Part shown: in pieces, positions 35,645 through 44,252 of the stretch | Numbering within the stretch: the stretch's first letter is position 1 | How the letters are laid out: each line of letters opens with the position of its first letter | Assembly: GCA_963794615.1 (NCBI GenBank) | Contig: CAWCEP010000008.1 | Location: forward strand, 1-64,000 | Direction of reading: 5' to 3' | Origin: Chersky-840 sp963794615 | GTDB taxonomy: Bacteria; Actinomycetota; Acidimicrobiia; Acidimicrobiales; UBA8190 | Length of the DNA stretch: 64,000 nucleotides | Notes under the pieces: generated by a model | The model's input: the letters and a program-made list of their open reading frames with translations, nothing else | Told to the model about the DNA's origin: nothing | Database searches by the model: none | Made by a program: the position numbers and the translations under genes

Positions 35645-36826
35645 GTGCGGGCCGTGCAGTTCGACATGGTCGATCCCACCTTCCCGGTGTCGCTCGTGGA
35701 GCTGGCCGAGCCCGAGCTCCCCGGATCGGCGTGGGCCCGCGTGGCGGTCGTCACGGGCGGGATCTGCGGCAGCGACCTCCACCTGTTCGCTCACAACACC
35801 GGACCGTCGCCCACGTTGACCTCGATGGGCTCGTTCCCCTTCGTGCTGGGCCACGAGATCACCGGCACCGTCATCGAGGCCGGCTCGGCGTGCCGACATC
35901 CGGTGGGCACCAGGGTGGCTCTCGACCCGTGCCTTCCCTGTGCGGTGCGCGGCATCGATCCACCGTGTGCCAACTGCGCGCGGGGATGGACGTCGTCGTG
36001 TCTCAACCTCGACAGCCGTGTCCTCACCAGCGGGCGCACTCTCGGGTTCACGTCGGGCCTGGGTGGGGGGTGGGCCGACCAGGTCCTCGCCCACACCGCC
36101 ATGCTGCACCCGATCCCCGACTCGATTCCCGACCGCGCCGCCACCCTGTACGAACCGGTCTCGATCGCCTGTCACGGACTCCTGCGGGCCGTGCCCCACG
36201 ATGGTGAGCCCGTCCTCGTCGTGGGTGCCGGGGTGTTGGGCCTCGCCGCCCTCGCCGCGGTGAAAGGCCTCTATCCCCGCTGCCCGGTCACCGTGCTGGC
36301 CCGCCACACCCATCAGGCCGACGCGGCGCGCGCCTGTGGCGCGGATCACGTCGTCCGCACCGGCGAGGGCAGCGCCCATTTCGAGGAGCTGGCCCACCTG
36401 GCGGGCGGTCGGGTCGTCGGCCACAAGGCGAACGTGATGCTCATGGGCGGCTTTCCCTACGTGGTGGAGGCCGTGGGCGCACCCCAATCGGTCACCGAAG
36501 CCCTGCGGGCGGTGGCCCATCGGGGGACCGTCCTCCTCCTCGGCGCGGCCGGGGTCAGCGAAGTCGACCTGACCCCGATCTGGTACAAGGAGGCCGCGCT
36601 GGTCGGCTCGATCGACCACACCGTCGATGCCCACGGCGCTCCCGGTCTGGCCGGGGGTGCCGACCGGCACTCCGTGGACCGCGCCCTCGACGTCCTGGCC
36701 GCAGGGCTGTTGCCCTCCGACGTGGTGGTGACCCACGAGTTCCCGCTCCTGGACTACCGCCTCGCCGTTGCCACCGCCATCGATCGAGGCGGCACCGGCG
36801 CCATCAAGGTCGTCTTTCGCCCCTAG
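35645..36826 (+). CDS. Zinc-dependent medium-chain alcohol dehydrogenase
   Basis: A 393-residue MDR-superfamily dehydrogenase. The catalytic-zinc cysteine and GHE motif are in GGICGSDLHLF and FVLGHEITGTVIEAG, and a cysteine-rich lobe (CLPCAVRGIDPPCANCARGW) provides the structural zinc. The Rossmann motif is VLVVGAGVLGLAALAAV. It is the threonine/sorbitol dehydrogenase-like branch; the coenzyme is NAD(P). It is transcribed divergently from the PhyH/GH78-like pair with only 83 bases between, implying a shared control region. The substrate is an unknown alcohol or polyol. Confidence 0.9.
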   Translation: MRAVQFDMVDPTFPVSLVELAEPELPGSAWARVAVVTGGICGSDLHLFAHNTGPSPTLTSMGSFPFVLGHEITGTVIEAGSACRHPVGTRVALDPCLPCAVRGIDPPCANCARGWTSSCLNLDSRVLTSGRTLGFTSGLGGGWADQVLAHTAMLHPIPDSIPDRAATLYEPVSIACHGLLRAVPHDGEPVLVVGAGVLGLAALAAVKGLYPRCPVTVLARHTHQADAARACGADHVVRTGEGSAHFEELAHLAGGRVVGHKANVMLMGGFPYVVEAVGAPQSVTEALRAVAHRGTVLLLGAAGVSEVDLTPIWYKEAALVGSIDHTVDAHGAPGLAGGADRHSVDRALDVLAAGLLPSDVVVTHEFPLLDYRLAVATAIDRGGTGAIKVVFRP

Positions 36827-36853
36827 CTGGAATCTGGCCACCCACTCCTTCGT

Positions 36854-39016
36854 TTGCTGGTGGCAACCGTTCGTGGCGCCAAGGCCGGGCCCCGGGTCAA
36901 GGTCCAGCCCCAGACGGTCGACTCCTATGAGGTGGGCGACTCCGGCACCGAGCAGCACCTGGCCAATTCGATGCTCGGCGCCCTGCTGGCGGTGGTGCAT
37001 CAGGCGGGCGGAGACGCATCGGTGTCCGAGGTGCTGGCCCGAGCCGGCGAGGAGCGCTCAGCGGCCGATCTGCGGCGTCCCGACGGGTGGAGCTCCTACC
37101 AGCGGGGACTGGCCCTCTTCCAAGCGGCGTCCCACGTCCTCTCCGATCCCGACATAGGACGAAAAGCCGGCACGGAGGTGTTCCGCCAGTACGCGGGCAC
37201 CGAGGTGCTGGCCCTGCTGCGCTCGATCGGATCCCCCGCCGAGATGCTGCGCGCCTACCCCGCCATCTCGGCCAAACAATCGACGATCACGCGTGCCGAG
37301 CTGGTCGAGGTGGACGAAACGCACGGCCTCATCAGCGTCGTGACCCCCGACCACACTCGGGACCCGCTCTTCTGTGGCTACACCCTCGGCGCCCTGTCGC
37401 AGTTCCCGGTGTTGTTCGGCATGGAGCCCGCTGATGTCGAGGAGCTCGAGTGTCAAACTCGAGGAGACCGTCGCTGTCTGGTCCGCGTGGGCTGGGATCC
37501 GACGTCGTCGGTCGAGGCCAGTCTCGAGCGCGAGGTGGTCATGCTACGCGAGCACGCGCTGGTGCTGACGAAACGATTCGAGTCTCTGGAGTCGGTGGCC
37601 AAGGAGCTCGCTTCGACACGTGACGTCAACTCGATGCTCGAGACGATCACCCGGCGCGCCGGCGTCGCCGTCCGAGCGCCGCGATACCTGCTCGTGGCCC
37701 AACTCCCCGGTGACGTGGCCCTCCGGATCCACCACGTGGGTTTTGCCGATGATGAAGCGGAGGCGGCCGCGCACGAGGTGATGCGCCTCGACGGCGAGCC
37801 CAACGACCCGTCGCGCCTGGTGGTCGACATCGAGTCGAGTCGTGGCCACTTCGGGCGATTGGCCGCGTTCTTTCCCGAGCATTATCACTTCCTGCCCCAG
37901 GAACGGTCGCTCTTGATGGCGTACGCCGGACACGCTGCCGCCGCCCTCGACACCGCCGCCGCCCTCGACGAGTCACGGGATCGCAACACCACCTTGAGCG
38001 CCCTCCTGGCTCTCGGAAAGGCGCTGGCGCAGAGGGCCACGCGCATCGAGGTGGCCGAGCGCCTCGCCGATGCGGTCCCCGTCATCGCCGGGCGAGACGA
38101 GGCCCACGTCCTGCTATGGGATCCCGGCGACGCCGTCCTCACCAGGGCGGCGTCCTCCTCGCCGGCGGCGTTCGACGCCGTGGAGCAGGGGCCCGCCGCG
38201 GTGCGGAACACCGCCGTCGAGACCCGACTCCTCGAGATGGCGATGCCGGCACCGGTGACGGCGAAGTCGGACCCGGTCCTGAGCTCCATCTTGACGATCA
38301 CCGGGCTGGGGTCGGGCGTGGTCGTCCCCATCACGGCCCGCAGCACCCTCTTCGGGGCCCTCGTGGTGGGCTCCGACGGTCACGAAGGGAAGTCCGACGG
38401 CGCCCTGTGGGAGCGCCTCAGCGGCGCCGCCAGCCTCGCGGCCACAGCCCTCGACGGCGTGGCACTCCTCGAAGAGGTTCGCCACCAGGCCCTGCACGAC
38501 CCGGTCACCGATCTTGCCAACTCCCGCCTGTTCGAGGACAGGGTCACCCAGGGCTTGTCCATCTCGCGCCGGAGCGGGTCCACCCTGGCGCTGCTCTTCG
38601 TGGACCTCGACCGCTTCAAGTTCGTCAACGACAACCACGGACACAAGGTGGGTGACGAGTTGCTCCGGGCCGTCGCACAACGACTCCTCGGGACGGTGCG
38701 GGAGGAGGACACGGTGGCCCGCATCGGCGGCGACGAGTTCGGAATCCTTCTGCAACAGGTGGCGCAGAGCGCTGACGCGGAAGGCGTCGCGGGGCAGATC
38801 GTCGCCGCCCTCGGAGAACCCTTCGCCGTGCGCGATCTCACCCTGCGCATCGGTGCCAGCGTCGGGATCACACTCTTCCCGGAGCGGGGCGATACCTACG
38901 ACTCGGTAGTGTCGCGGGCCGACAGCGCCATGTACCAGGCCAAAGCAGACGGCCGGGGCCGGTTCGAGACCTATCGATCGACCCTCGGCCTCCACCCTCG
39001 TCGCGCCGAGGCGTAG
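36854..39016 (+). CDS. Diguanylate cyclase with sensory N-terminus
   Basis: A 720-residue cytoplasmic protein that would make c-di-GMP. Residues about 90-215 form a V4R-like sensor ending with the cysteine motif LECQTRGDRRCLVRVGW. Two GAF-like domains follow (about 240-375 and 390-530), then the GGDEF domain with DLDRFKFVNDNHGHKVGD, an inhibitory I-site REED, and an intact active site ARIGGDEFGILL. No membrane helix is present. The I-site implies product inhibition. The start codon is uncertain: TTG 36854, GTG 36860 or GTG 36931 are all possible, and no good ribosome site is seen. Confidence 0.88.
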   Translation: MLVATVRGAKAGPRVKVQPQTVDSYEVGDSGTEQHLANSMLGALLAVVHQAGGDASVSEVLARAGEERSAADLRRPDGWSSYQRGLALFQAASHVLSDPDIGRKAGTEVFRQYAGTEVLALLRSIGSPAEMLRAYPAISAKQSTITRAELVEVDETHGLISVVTPDHTRDPLFCGYTLGALSQFPVLFGMEPADVEELECQTRGDRRCLVRVGWDPTSSVEASLEREVVMLREHALVLTKRFESLESVAKELASTRDVNSMLETITRRAGVAVRAPRYLLVAQLPGDVALRIHHVGFADDEAEAAAHEVMRLDGEPNDPSRLVVDIESSRGHFGRLAAFFPEHYHFLPQERSLLMAYAGHAAAALDTAAALDESRDRNTTLSALLALGKALAQRATRIEVAERLADAVPVIAGRDEAHVLLWDPGDAVLTRAASSSPAAFDAVEQGPAAVRNTAVETRLLEMAMPAPVTAKSDPVLSSILTITGLGSGVVVPITARSTLFGALVVGSDGHEGKSDGALWERLSGAASLAATALDGVALLEEVRHQALHDPVTDLANSRLFEDRVTQGLSISRRSGSTLALLFVDLDRFKFVNDNHGHKVGDELLRAVAQRLLGTVREEDTVARIGGDEFGILLQQVAQSADAEGVAGQIVAALGEPFAVRDLTLRIGASVGITLFPERGDTYDSVVSRADSAMYQAKADGRGRFETYRSTLGLHPRRAEA

Positions 39017-39058
39017 CACCCGGGGCCACGATCGTCGGCAACTTCGGTGTCCGATACG

Positions 39059-39445
39059 CTACGTGGCGCCGCTCCCATAGGGCCGGGTCAAGATCTCGAG
39101 GAGATGGCCGTCGGGATCGGTGAAGTAGAAACCGCGCCCACCGTCGTGCCGGTTGATCTCGCCGGCCCGACGCATGCCCGGGTCGGCCCAGTAGTCGGAC
39201 CCCCTCGCCGTGACGCGACCGAAGATCTCGTCGAACTCCTCCTCGGCCACGAGGAAGGCATAGTGCTGGGACGCGACCGCTCCGTCGGTCTCGTGAAAGT
39301 CGAGCGACACGTCGTTGGCCACCTCGACGACGAGGAAGGGCCCGAAACGGCTCGGCGGTCCGAGTCCCAGGGTCTCGGTCAGGAAGGTGGCCGAGCGTTG
39401 TTGGTCGTGGCACCAGACGATGGTGTGGTTGAGCTGGACAGGCAT
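39059..39445 (-). CDS. VOC-family glyoxalase-like protein
   Basis: A 128-residue single VOC domain. Probable metal ligands are in QLNHTIVWCHD, SQHYAFLVAEEEFDEIF and DGHLLEILTRPYG (His-His-Glu). The segment RHDGGRGFYFTDPDGHLLEI is typical of the bleomycin-resistance or glyoxalase subgroup often found as solitary genes in actinobacteria. It is convergent with the GGDEF gene and lies just upstream of the DksA-like gene on the same strand, 23 bases from it. The substrate is not known. Confidence 0.88.
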   Translation of the reverse strand: MPVQLNHTIVWCHDQQRSATFLTETLGLGPPSRFGPFLVVEVANDVSLDFHETDGAVASQHYAFLVAEEEFDEIFGRVTARGSDYWADPGMRRAGEINRHDGGRGFYFTDPDGHLLEILTRPYGSGAT

Positions 39446-39468
39446 GGTTCATTCGCCTCCGACGGCCG

Positions 39469-39807
39469 TCAGCTCCCCTCGGCCTCTTCCACGGTGAGCT
39501 CGGCCGCCGGGTCCGCTTCGAGTCGGTCCTCGGGGATGGGCAGCCCGCTGCGCACGGACCGGCCGTAGGTCCCATCGGCAATCCGGCGCTCGGCTCGTTC
39601 GAGCGCACCCAGCCGGGCGCGCAACCCTTCTGCTACGGCGTCGTCGACCTCTTCGGCAGTGAGCCGCTCGGCCGGGTCGGCGATATCACCCGTGTCGTCG
39701 TCGGCCGCGGCCCGGTCGTCTCGACCGGCGCCGACGGTTTCGCCGAGCAATGCCTCGACCCGAGCCCGCTCCGCCTCTACCAGCGTCCGAGCACGATCCT
39801 CGTCCAT
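39469..39807 (-). CDS. TraR/DksA-type protein lacking zinc cysteines
   Basis: A 112-residue acidic protein with the coiled-coil of the TraR/DksA family: EDRARTLVEAERARVEALLG, then VAEGLRARLGALERAERRI and ADGTYGRSVRSGLPIPEDRL. In DksA the end of this segment is a C4 zinc finger (CxxC-x17-CxxC). Here the positions are serine, valine or alanine and no cysteine occurs in the protein. DksA binds RNA polymerase through the secondary channel; cysteine-less forms exist in some lineages and may be constitutively folded. The second ATG (39807) follows AGGAGGGATG. It lies at the left edge of the stress island. Confidence 0.78.
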   Translation of the reverse strand: MDEDRARTLVEAERARVEALLGETVGAGRDDRAAADDDTGDIADPAERLTAEEVDDAVAEGLRARLGALERAERRIADGTYGRSVRSGLPIPEDRLEADPAAELTVEEAEGS

Positions 39808-39888
39808 CATCCCTCCTGCGTTCGAAAACGACTGAAACCGGGTCGTAGAGGCGACGTCGACCGACACGACGCTCTCCGACGTCATCTC

Positions 39889-40323
39889 CTACGGCGCGAC
39901 CGCAGCGTCGGTCAACGCATCGATACCAGCCAGTCTGCCAGCCACCACGGCGCTCAGGCGATAACGGGCGGCGAGCGCGGCGGGAGCCGTGTAGCTGACC
40001 TTGGTCCGGCCCCCGTCGTCCCACACCAACACTTTGAGCGGCAGATCGAGTGCAGCGAGCGGCGCGGCGGCCATGACGGGAGTGCCGGCCTCGGGGCTCC
40101 CGAAGATGATCACAGTTGTCTCTCGGAGCTCGAGACCGGCCGCCTTGGCTTCCCCGCTGTGATCGATGACGGCGAAGACCTTCAACCCCTTCGCTCGTGC
40201 CAACTCCGTCAGTCGAGCCACCGCGTCGGCGACAGACCCAGCCCGCTCCTTCGTGACGATGCCTGCGACCCCCTCTCCCGTGACCCCCTCTCGCCTATCC
40301 CCGTCAGGAACCCGATCGGTCAT
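39889..40323 (-). CDS. DUF302-domain protein
   Basis: A 144-residue protein of the DUF302 family with ARLTELARAKGLKVFAVIDH, TVIIFGSPEAGTPVMAAAPL and DLPLKVLVWDDGGRTKVSYT. These make a small alpha/beta sandwich found alone or next to heme- and redox-related proteins in many bacteria. The histidine in IDHSGEA is conserved in the family; it may bind metal or a ligand. The N-terminal 30 residues are variable. It is 80 bases upstream of the DUF1345 gene in transcript order but has no clear promoter. The biochemical role is unknown. Confidence 0.82.
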   Translation of the reverse strand: MTDRVPDGDRREGVTGEGVAGIVTKERAGSVADAVARLTELARAKGLKVFAVIDHSGEAKAAGLELRETTVIIFGSPEAGTPVMAAAPLAALDLPLKVLVWDDGGRTKVSYTAPAALAARYRLSAVVAGRLAGIDALTDAAVAP

Positions 40324-40403
40324 GGCCGCTCCTCCAGTCGTTCCGGGTCACGTCGTCCCAGGATGCCATCACCCTGCCCTACGCGTCGGTAGCCCGCCTC
40401 CGG

Positions 40404-41062
40404 TCACGACCTCGAAGCACTCAGCAGGCTGGCCACCACATTGATCGTCAGCGCAACGATCACCGCGCCGAACAGATAGGAGAGCAACGCGTGGCGAAGG
40501 GCGGTCCGTCTCATCTGCTTGGAGGAGAGGTCGGTGTCCGAGACCTGGAACGTCAAGCCGATCGTCAAGGCCACGTAGGCGAAGTCGACATAGTTCGGAG
40601 GCTCTGTCTCGTTGAAGGAGATTCCGCCCGCTTGGCCCGTGTAGAAGGTTCGTGCGTAGCGGAGCATGAAGATGGTATGGAGACATGACCAGGACGCGGC
40701 CACGCTCACCACGCCCACGGCGATCAGAAACGCTTTCCCGCCACCGTGCGAACTCCCCGCCTTGATGAGTACCAACCCCACGGCGCCGAGACACGTCACG
40801 CCGGCCGCCAGGATCAGGCTGTCGGCCAGGGCCACGCTCGGTCCTCCCTCACCGCTCTCTGGCGTGTCTGGTTCGGAGTGAGCTGCCAGATTGTGAGCCA
40901 CACCCAGACGAGAAAGCACAGCGCTGTGGCGTCCCATCCCAACAGAGCCGCCGCCTGCCACACCGTGAAGAACGAGAGCATTGGGCCCACGAGCAATCCG
41001 ATCACGATCGCGACGACCACCCGCCTCAGCGCGGAGACGTGCCGGAAACGAGACCTCACCAT
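40404..41062 (-). CDS. DUF1345 membrane protein, one frameshift
   Basis: An integral membrane protein of about 219 residues. The N-terminal half starts MVRSRFRHVSALRRVVVAIV, contains GWDATALCFLVWVWLTIWQL, and ends with the family signature REDRAWPWPTA. The second half is in a different frame (change near 40830) and holds DSLILAAGVTCLGAVGLVLI, FMLRYARTFYTGQAGGI and NYVDFAYVALTIGLTFQVSD, which are diagnostic of DUF1345. Five or six membrane helices are predicted. A strong SigB/SigF-type promoter lies about 60 bases upstream of the start. The function is unknown; the family is common in stress-related loci. Confidence 0.82.
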
Positions 41063-41120
41063 CGAACCATGTGCCCTCCCCCGATCCGTCGCCGGGACGA
41101 ACCCATGGAGAGGGAATCCA

Positions 41121-41148
41121 CTACCCCCCTGTCGGCGAACGAGAAACA
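41121..41148 (-). promoter_or_regulatory. SigB/SigF-type promoter for the DUF1345 gene
   Basis: On the minus strand TGTTT is followed after 17 bases by GGGTAG, close to the SigF/SigB consensus GGTTT-N15-17-GGGTA. It points toward the DUF1345 start at 41062 and lies just beyond the stop of the DUF6328 gene, so it gives the DUF1345 gene its own promoter. Confidence 0.6.
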
Positions 41149-41165
41149 TCCACCACCGGTATGGC

Positions 41166-41663
41166 CTACGACGGACGGCGATGGAGTAGGGGGAAAGCGA
41201 ACCAGAGCCCGAAGAAACAGACGAGGGTGGCGGTGGCGATGACCGGAACCGCCGCTCCTCGCACCACCAGTCCGGCCACGAGGAGGACGGCGGCGGAGAT
41301 GGCGAGCCCAACGGCACCGAGACCCAGCAGCGCCAGGGCATTCGCCACTCGGAGCAGTCGGCTCTTTTCGTGGCGCCGGAACACCAAGCGGTGATAGGCG
41401 ACCGGACCGCACAGCAGCGCGGTCGCCAATGCGGCGAGCAGCAGGCTCGTCACGTAGAGCTCCCGCTGGCCGTGACCGAGCTTTACGAAACGAACGCTGA
41501 ATGGGAGCGACAGCAGGAACCCGAAGAGCACCTGCACCCCGAGGCCCGCCACCCGGAGCTCTTGGAGCAGCTCGGCCAGGTTGCGGTCAGCTCGCTCCGC
41601 CTCCGATTCATCTCGACCGGGATCATCGCCTGCCGGTGCGTCTTCGTCACGATTGGTAGTCAA
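41166..41663 (-). CDS. DUF6328 membrane protein
   Basis: A 165-residue protein with an acidic N-terminus (MTTNRDEDAPAGDDPGRDES), the conserved LAELLQELRVAGLGVQVLFG entry helix and FRRHEKSRLLRVANALALLG loop, and four hydrophobic helices. This is the DUF6328 family, often annotated as sodium:proton antiporter without proof. It is one of a series of small envelope proteins in the stress island. The product is complete; start ATG 41663. Confidence 0.82.
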   Translation of the reverse strand: MTTNRDEDAPAGDDPGRDESEAERADRNLAELLQELRVAGLGVQVLFGFLLSLPFSVRFVKLGHGQRELYVTSLLLAALATALLCGPVAYHRLVFRRHEKSRLLRVANALALLGLGAVGLAISAAVLLVAGLVVRGAAVPVIATATLVCFFGLWFAFPLLHRRPS

Positions 41664-41716
41664 AGCTGCGCACCTGACCGTCTGGGGCGTCGCCCTCGGG
41701 CCCGCGCCGTTGCCGG

Positions 41717-42043
41717 CTAGCGGTCTACGGCCTTTTCGAGCTGGGATTTCGACATCTTGGACCGGCCTTTCACGCCACGACGCCGCGCCTCTTCGTAGAG
41801 CTGGTCGCGGGTTCGACCCCCCGGTCCATGATGCGATCGCAAGCCGCCTCGTCGACCAGAAGAGATGTCCTCGATCGAGCTACGACTCGATCGCGCCGCC
41901 TCCCCAGCCCGGGCCCGCTCCTTGTTGACGGTGCGAGCCGCGATCTCCTCCGCCTCGCCCTCGGAGTCTCCTCGCTCGAGAAGCCCGGCCTTGATGTGGT
42001 CGTACTGGCGCTCGCGCTTCTTGCTCCACGTTCGTTGCGGCAT
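41717..42043 (-). CDS. Plasmid-stabilisation-like / Rho-N-type small basic protein
   Basis: A 108-residue soluble protein. ATG 42043 follows AAGGAGGAGAACG. The sequence begins MPQRTWSKKRERQYDHIKAG, has a helical middle (EGEAEEIAARTVNKERARAG) and ends GRTRDQLYEEARRRGVKGRS then KMSKSQLEKAVDR, which resembles the SAP-like Rho termination factor N-terminal fold. Proteins of this type are widely annotated as plasmid stabilisation protein, with no proven function. A SigB/SigF-type promoter with a TGTTG-N16-GGGTAT pattern lies 30 bases upstream, placing it in the stress regulon. Confidence 0.8.
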   Translation of the reverse strand: MPQRTWSKKRERQYDHIKAGLLERGDSEGEAEEIAARTVNKERARAGEAARSSRSSIEDISSGRRGGLRSHHGPGGRTRDQLYEEARRRGVKGRSKMSKSQLEKAVDR

Positions 42044-42072
42044 CGTTCTCCTCCTTCGGGTGCCACCGTCAC

Positions 42073-42099
42073 ATACCCGTTCCGGGCCCGGACACAACA
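42073..42099 (-). promoter_or_regulatory. SigB/SigF-type promoter for the small basic protein gene
   Basis: On the minus strand TGTTG-N16-GGGTAT (ATACCC at 42073-42078, CAACA at 42095-42099). It is back-to-back with the next promoter at 42135, forming a divergent stress-promoter pair. Confidence 0.6.
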
Positions 42100-42134
42100 T
42101 CGCCACGAGGGTCCGGCTACCTGTCCCACATCTC

Positions 42135-42161
42135 GGTTGTCCCGCATCCTTCCATTGGGTA
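42135..42161 (+). promoter_or_regulatory. SigB/SigF-type promoter for the YihY-like gene
   Basis: GGTTG (42135-42139), 17-base spacer, GGGTA (42157-42161). The start codon GTG at 42172 lies only 10 bases after the -10 element, so the transcript would be nearly leaderless. Confidence 0.6.
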
Positions 42162-42171
42162 GAACCGGGCG

Positions 42172-43158
42172 GTGAACCCGATCGAGAAGGCCGTCCGACG
42201 CATCGATCGATTCCAGCAGGGGCACCTCGTCCCCTCGTTCGTCTTCGGCGTCATCAAGAAATTCGGTGACGACTCGGCGGGCACCCTGGCGGCACTGATC
42301 GCCTACTACGGCTTTCTGTCTCTCTTTCCTCTGCTTCTCGTGCTCACCACCATCCTCGGGCTCTTCTTCGCCCACGATGCCGCGCTCCAGAAGCGGATCC
42401 TCGACTCCGCCGTCAGCCAGTTCCCCATCGTGGGGAACCAGCTCTCGGGACCGAACGGCGTGAAGTCGTTGCACGCCGGGAGCGGCATCGGTCTCACCGT
42501 CGGTCTCGTCGGGCTGGTCTGGGGTTCCTTCGGCGTCAGCCAGGCTGCGCAGCGCGCCATGGCCGAAGTGTGGAACGTGCCCGGCGTGATCCGTCCCGGA
42601 TTTCTTCCCCGGTTGGGACGAAGCGTCGAGTTCCTGGCGATCCTCGCTCTCGATGTTGTGCTGACGACATTCCTGGCGGGAAAGGTGACCTTGGGTCACG
42701 GCCCTCTGTGGTCACAGATCCTCTACACCATTCTCGGCGTCGTCATCAGCGTGGTGCTCTACGTACTCGGGTTCCGGGTGTTGACCCCCAAGACCATCGA
42801 GACCCATTCCCTGATCCCGGGGGCGGTCCTGGCCGGGTTGGGGTGGACGGTCCTTCAGTTCGCGGGGACACTCCTCGTCGGCCATGTCCTGCGTCACGCA
42901 AGTCAGGTCTACGGCTACTTCGGCAGCGTCCTGGGCCTCATTTCGTTCCTCTACCTGGCGGCCGAGCTCACCGTGTACGCGGCCGAGGTCAACGTCGTCC
43001 GAATGCGGAAGCTCTACCCCCGGAGCATCGCCCCCCCACCGCTGACTCTCGCCGACCGGGCCGTGCTCAGCGCCATCGCCGAGCAGGGTGAGCGGCGCCC
43101 CGAGCAGCGCGTCTACGTGGAGTACCCGCCCGTGCCAGGGGACCCCGACGCCCTCTGA
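42172..43158 (+). CDS. YihY/BrkB-family membrane protein
   Basis: A 328-residue integral membrane protein. The opening FGDDSAGTLAALIAYYGFLS with LFPLLLVLTTILGLFF is the YihY signature, followed by GLTVGLVGLVWGSFGVSQAA, NVPGVIRPGFLPRLGRSVEF and AAELTVYAAEVNVVRMRKLY. Six helices are visible. It was once called ribonuclease BN but that activity is not from this family; a role in transport of small molecules or envelope stress is proposed. GTG 42172 is chosen because the homologous region follows immediately. It carries a SigB/SigF-type promoter directly upstream. Confidence 0.88.
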   Translation: MNPIEKAVRRIDRFQQGHLVPSFVFGVIKKFGDDSAGTLAALIAYYGFLSLFPLLLVLTTILGLFFAHDAALQKRILDSAVSQFPIVGNQLSGPNGVKSLHAGSGIGLTVGLVGLVWGSFGVSQAAQRAMAEVWNVPGVIRPGFLPRLGRSVEFLAILALDVVLTTFLAGKVTLGHGPLWSQILYTILGVVISVVLYVLGFRVLTPKTIETHSLIPGAVLAGLGWTVLQFAGTLLVGHVLRHASQVYGYFGSVLGLISFLYLAAELTVYAAEVNVVRMRKLYPRSIAPPPLTLADRAVLSAIAEQGERRPEQRVYVEYPPVPGDPDAL

Positions 43159-43208
43159 CCCGCGATTCACTCCAAGCAGATCAGAAGCCCGATTGGGGCC
43201 TGATGGCC

Positions 43209-43646
43209 TCAGCCGTGCCGGGTGGACTCGTGGGCAACGGCGTCGTCGTGGTGCCCCCGTTGGTCCTCGACGACACCCTGCAGCACCGCATCGGGCGCCT
43301 CCTCGAGCATCATGAGCCGCTCCTGAGCACCGGGGATGGCCCGGAGCAGCTCGCCGAGCTTGCGCTGGCTCGCCGCCTGCTCGCGCGCTTGGGTGTGTTG
43401 GATCGCAAAGACCATCAGGAGGGTGACGGCGGACATGCCGACTTCGCTCCCTGTCACCCACGCCGAGGGGAACCCCAGCACCGCCCCGAGCACCAAGAGA
43501 CCCAAGAGCACTGCCACGACGAACATCGAGGCACTGGGCCGCGCACTGTGATGATCGATTCGGTAGAGAAGCCGACTCGAGGCCGGCAATTGCGCCGTGC
43601 GCCTCGCCACATGGCGCCTACGCTTTTCCTCACCACCGGCAGTCAT
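43209..43646 (-). CDS. Low-affinity iron permease-like membrane protein
   Basis: A 145-residue protein of the low-affinity iron permease family. ATG 43646 follows AGGAGGGCACCGGG. LLYRIDHHSARPSASMFVVA and VLLGLLVLGAVLGFPSAWVT precede VTLLMVFAIQHTQAREQAAS, the diagnostic second helix with the QxTQ motif. The C-terminal tail (LGELLRAIPGAQERLMMLEE and DQRGHHDDAVAH) is acidic and histidine-containing. Iron transport is only inferred from fungal Fet4 relatives; short bacterial homologues are uncharacterised. The gene lies in the stress island, convergent with the YihY gene. Confidence 0.78.
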   Translation of the reverse strand: MTAGGEEKRRRHVARRTAQLPASSRLLYRIDHHSARPSASMFVVAVLLGLLVLGAVLGFPSAWVTGSEVGMSAVTLLMVFAIQHTQAREQAASQRKLGELLRAIPGAQERLMMLEEAPDAVLQGVVEDQRGHHDDAVAHESTRHG

Positions 43647-43694
43647 CCCGGTGCCCTCCTGCCTTTGCCCCGCCGGGCTTCCACGACCGCCTGC

Positions 43695-43736
43695 CCGTCC
43701 CATCGGCCCGTCGGAAACGGGGGGCCGATGGGACGG
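43695..43736 (-). terminator. 15-bp perfect hairpin, probable terminator
   Basis: CCGTCCCATCGGCCC (43695-43709) and its exact complement at 43722-43736 flank a 12-base loop. It lies downstream of the DUF6458 gene (minus strand) and upstream of the iron-permease-like gene, so termination of the DUF6458 transcript is the simplest role. Confidence 0.6.
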
Positions 43737-43815
43737 AGCAGACGACGCCTCAGGTGGCTGCGGCCGGTTCCTTCGTCGAGCGCCGCGGCGCTCGGAACCG
43801 AGTGACTGGAAAGGG

Positions 43816-44070
43816 CTACTGGTAGGTGTCCTCGCGGCGCACGATGTTCCCCTGACCGTCATCGATCAGCGTGCGATGGCGACGCATCCCACCCGATCCC
43901 CAGCCGAGGAACGCCACCGATGCGATGGCACCGACAATGCCGACGATCAGGAGGATGACTCCCACCGTGTTGAGATTGAGCCCGTGTTGATTGGGGCTCA
44001 CCGTTACGGCGAAGTCGAGAATCGCCCCAACGGCAATAACCAAAAGGCTGGCGACGAGTCCGCTGGCCAC
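43816..44070 (-). CDS. DUF6458 small membrane protein
   Basis: An 84-residue two-helix membrane protein. GTG 44070 is chosen because GGAGGTGCCTC precedes it and the family starts there (ASGLVASLLVIAVGAILDFA). VTVSPNQHGLNLNTVGVILL and IVGIVGAIASVAFLGWGSGG are highly conserved in DUF6458, and the C-terminus DDGQGNIVRREDTYQ is typical. It is preceded by a TGTTT-N15-GGGTAG promoter. The function is unknown, but the family recurs in actinobacterial stress loci. Confidence 0.88.
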   Translation of the reverse strand: MASGLVASLLVIAVGAILDFAVTVSPNQHGLNLNTVGVILLIVGIVGAIASVAFLGWGSGGMRRHRTLIDDGQGNIVRREDTYQ

Positions 44071-44120
44071 GAGGCACCTCCGATGTCTTGCTCTGCACTC
44101 CACCATGGAGCCAATCGCAT

Positions 44121-44146
44121 CTACCCACAACGCAACCGTCCAAACA
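44121..44146 (-). promoter_or_regulatory. SigB/SigF-type promoter for the DUF6458 gene
   Basis: On the minus strand TGTTT (complement of AAACA at 44142-44146), 15-base spacer, GGGTAG (complement of CTACCC at 44121-44126). This is one of the best matches to the SigF consensus in the window. Confidence 0.65.
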
Positions 44147-44176
44147 TGGGCGACCGCGACTGGCCAACAACGTTGC

Positions 44177-44201
44177 GATTGGGACGGCGGAGAGCTGGGT
44201 A
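44177..44201 (+). promoter_or_regulatory. SigB/SigF-type promoter for the small hydrophobic protein gene
   Basis: GATTG (44177-44181), 15-base spacer, GGGTA (44197-44201), 51 bases upstream of the start at 44253. It is divergent from the DUF6458 promoter 30 bases away. Confidence 0.5.
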
Positions 44202-44252
44202 GTACGGCAGCAGGACGTTACAAACGGGCGTCTCAGCGAACGGAGTCACGAC

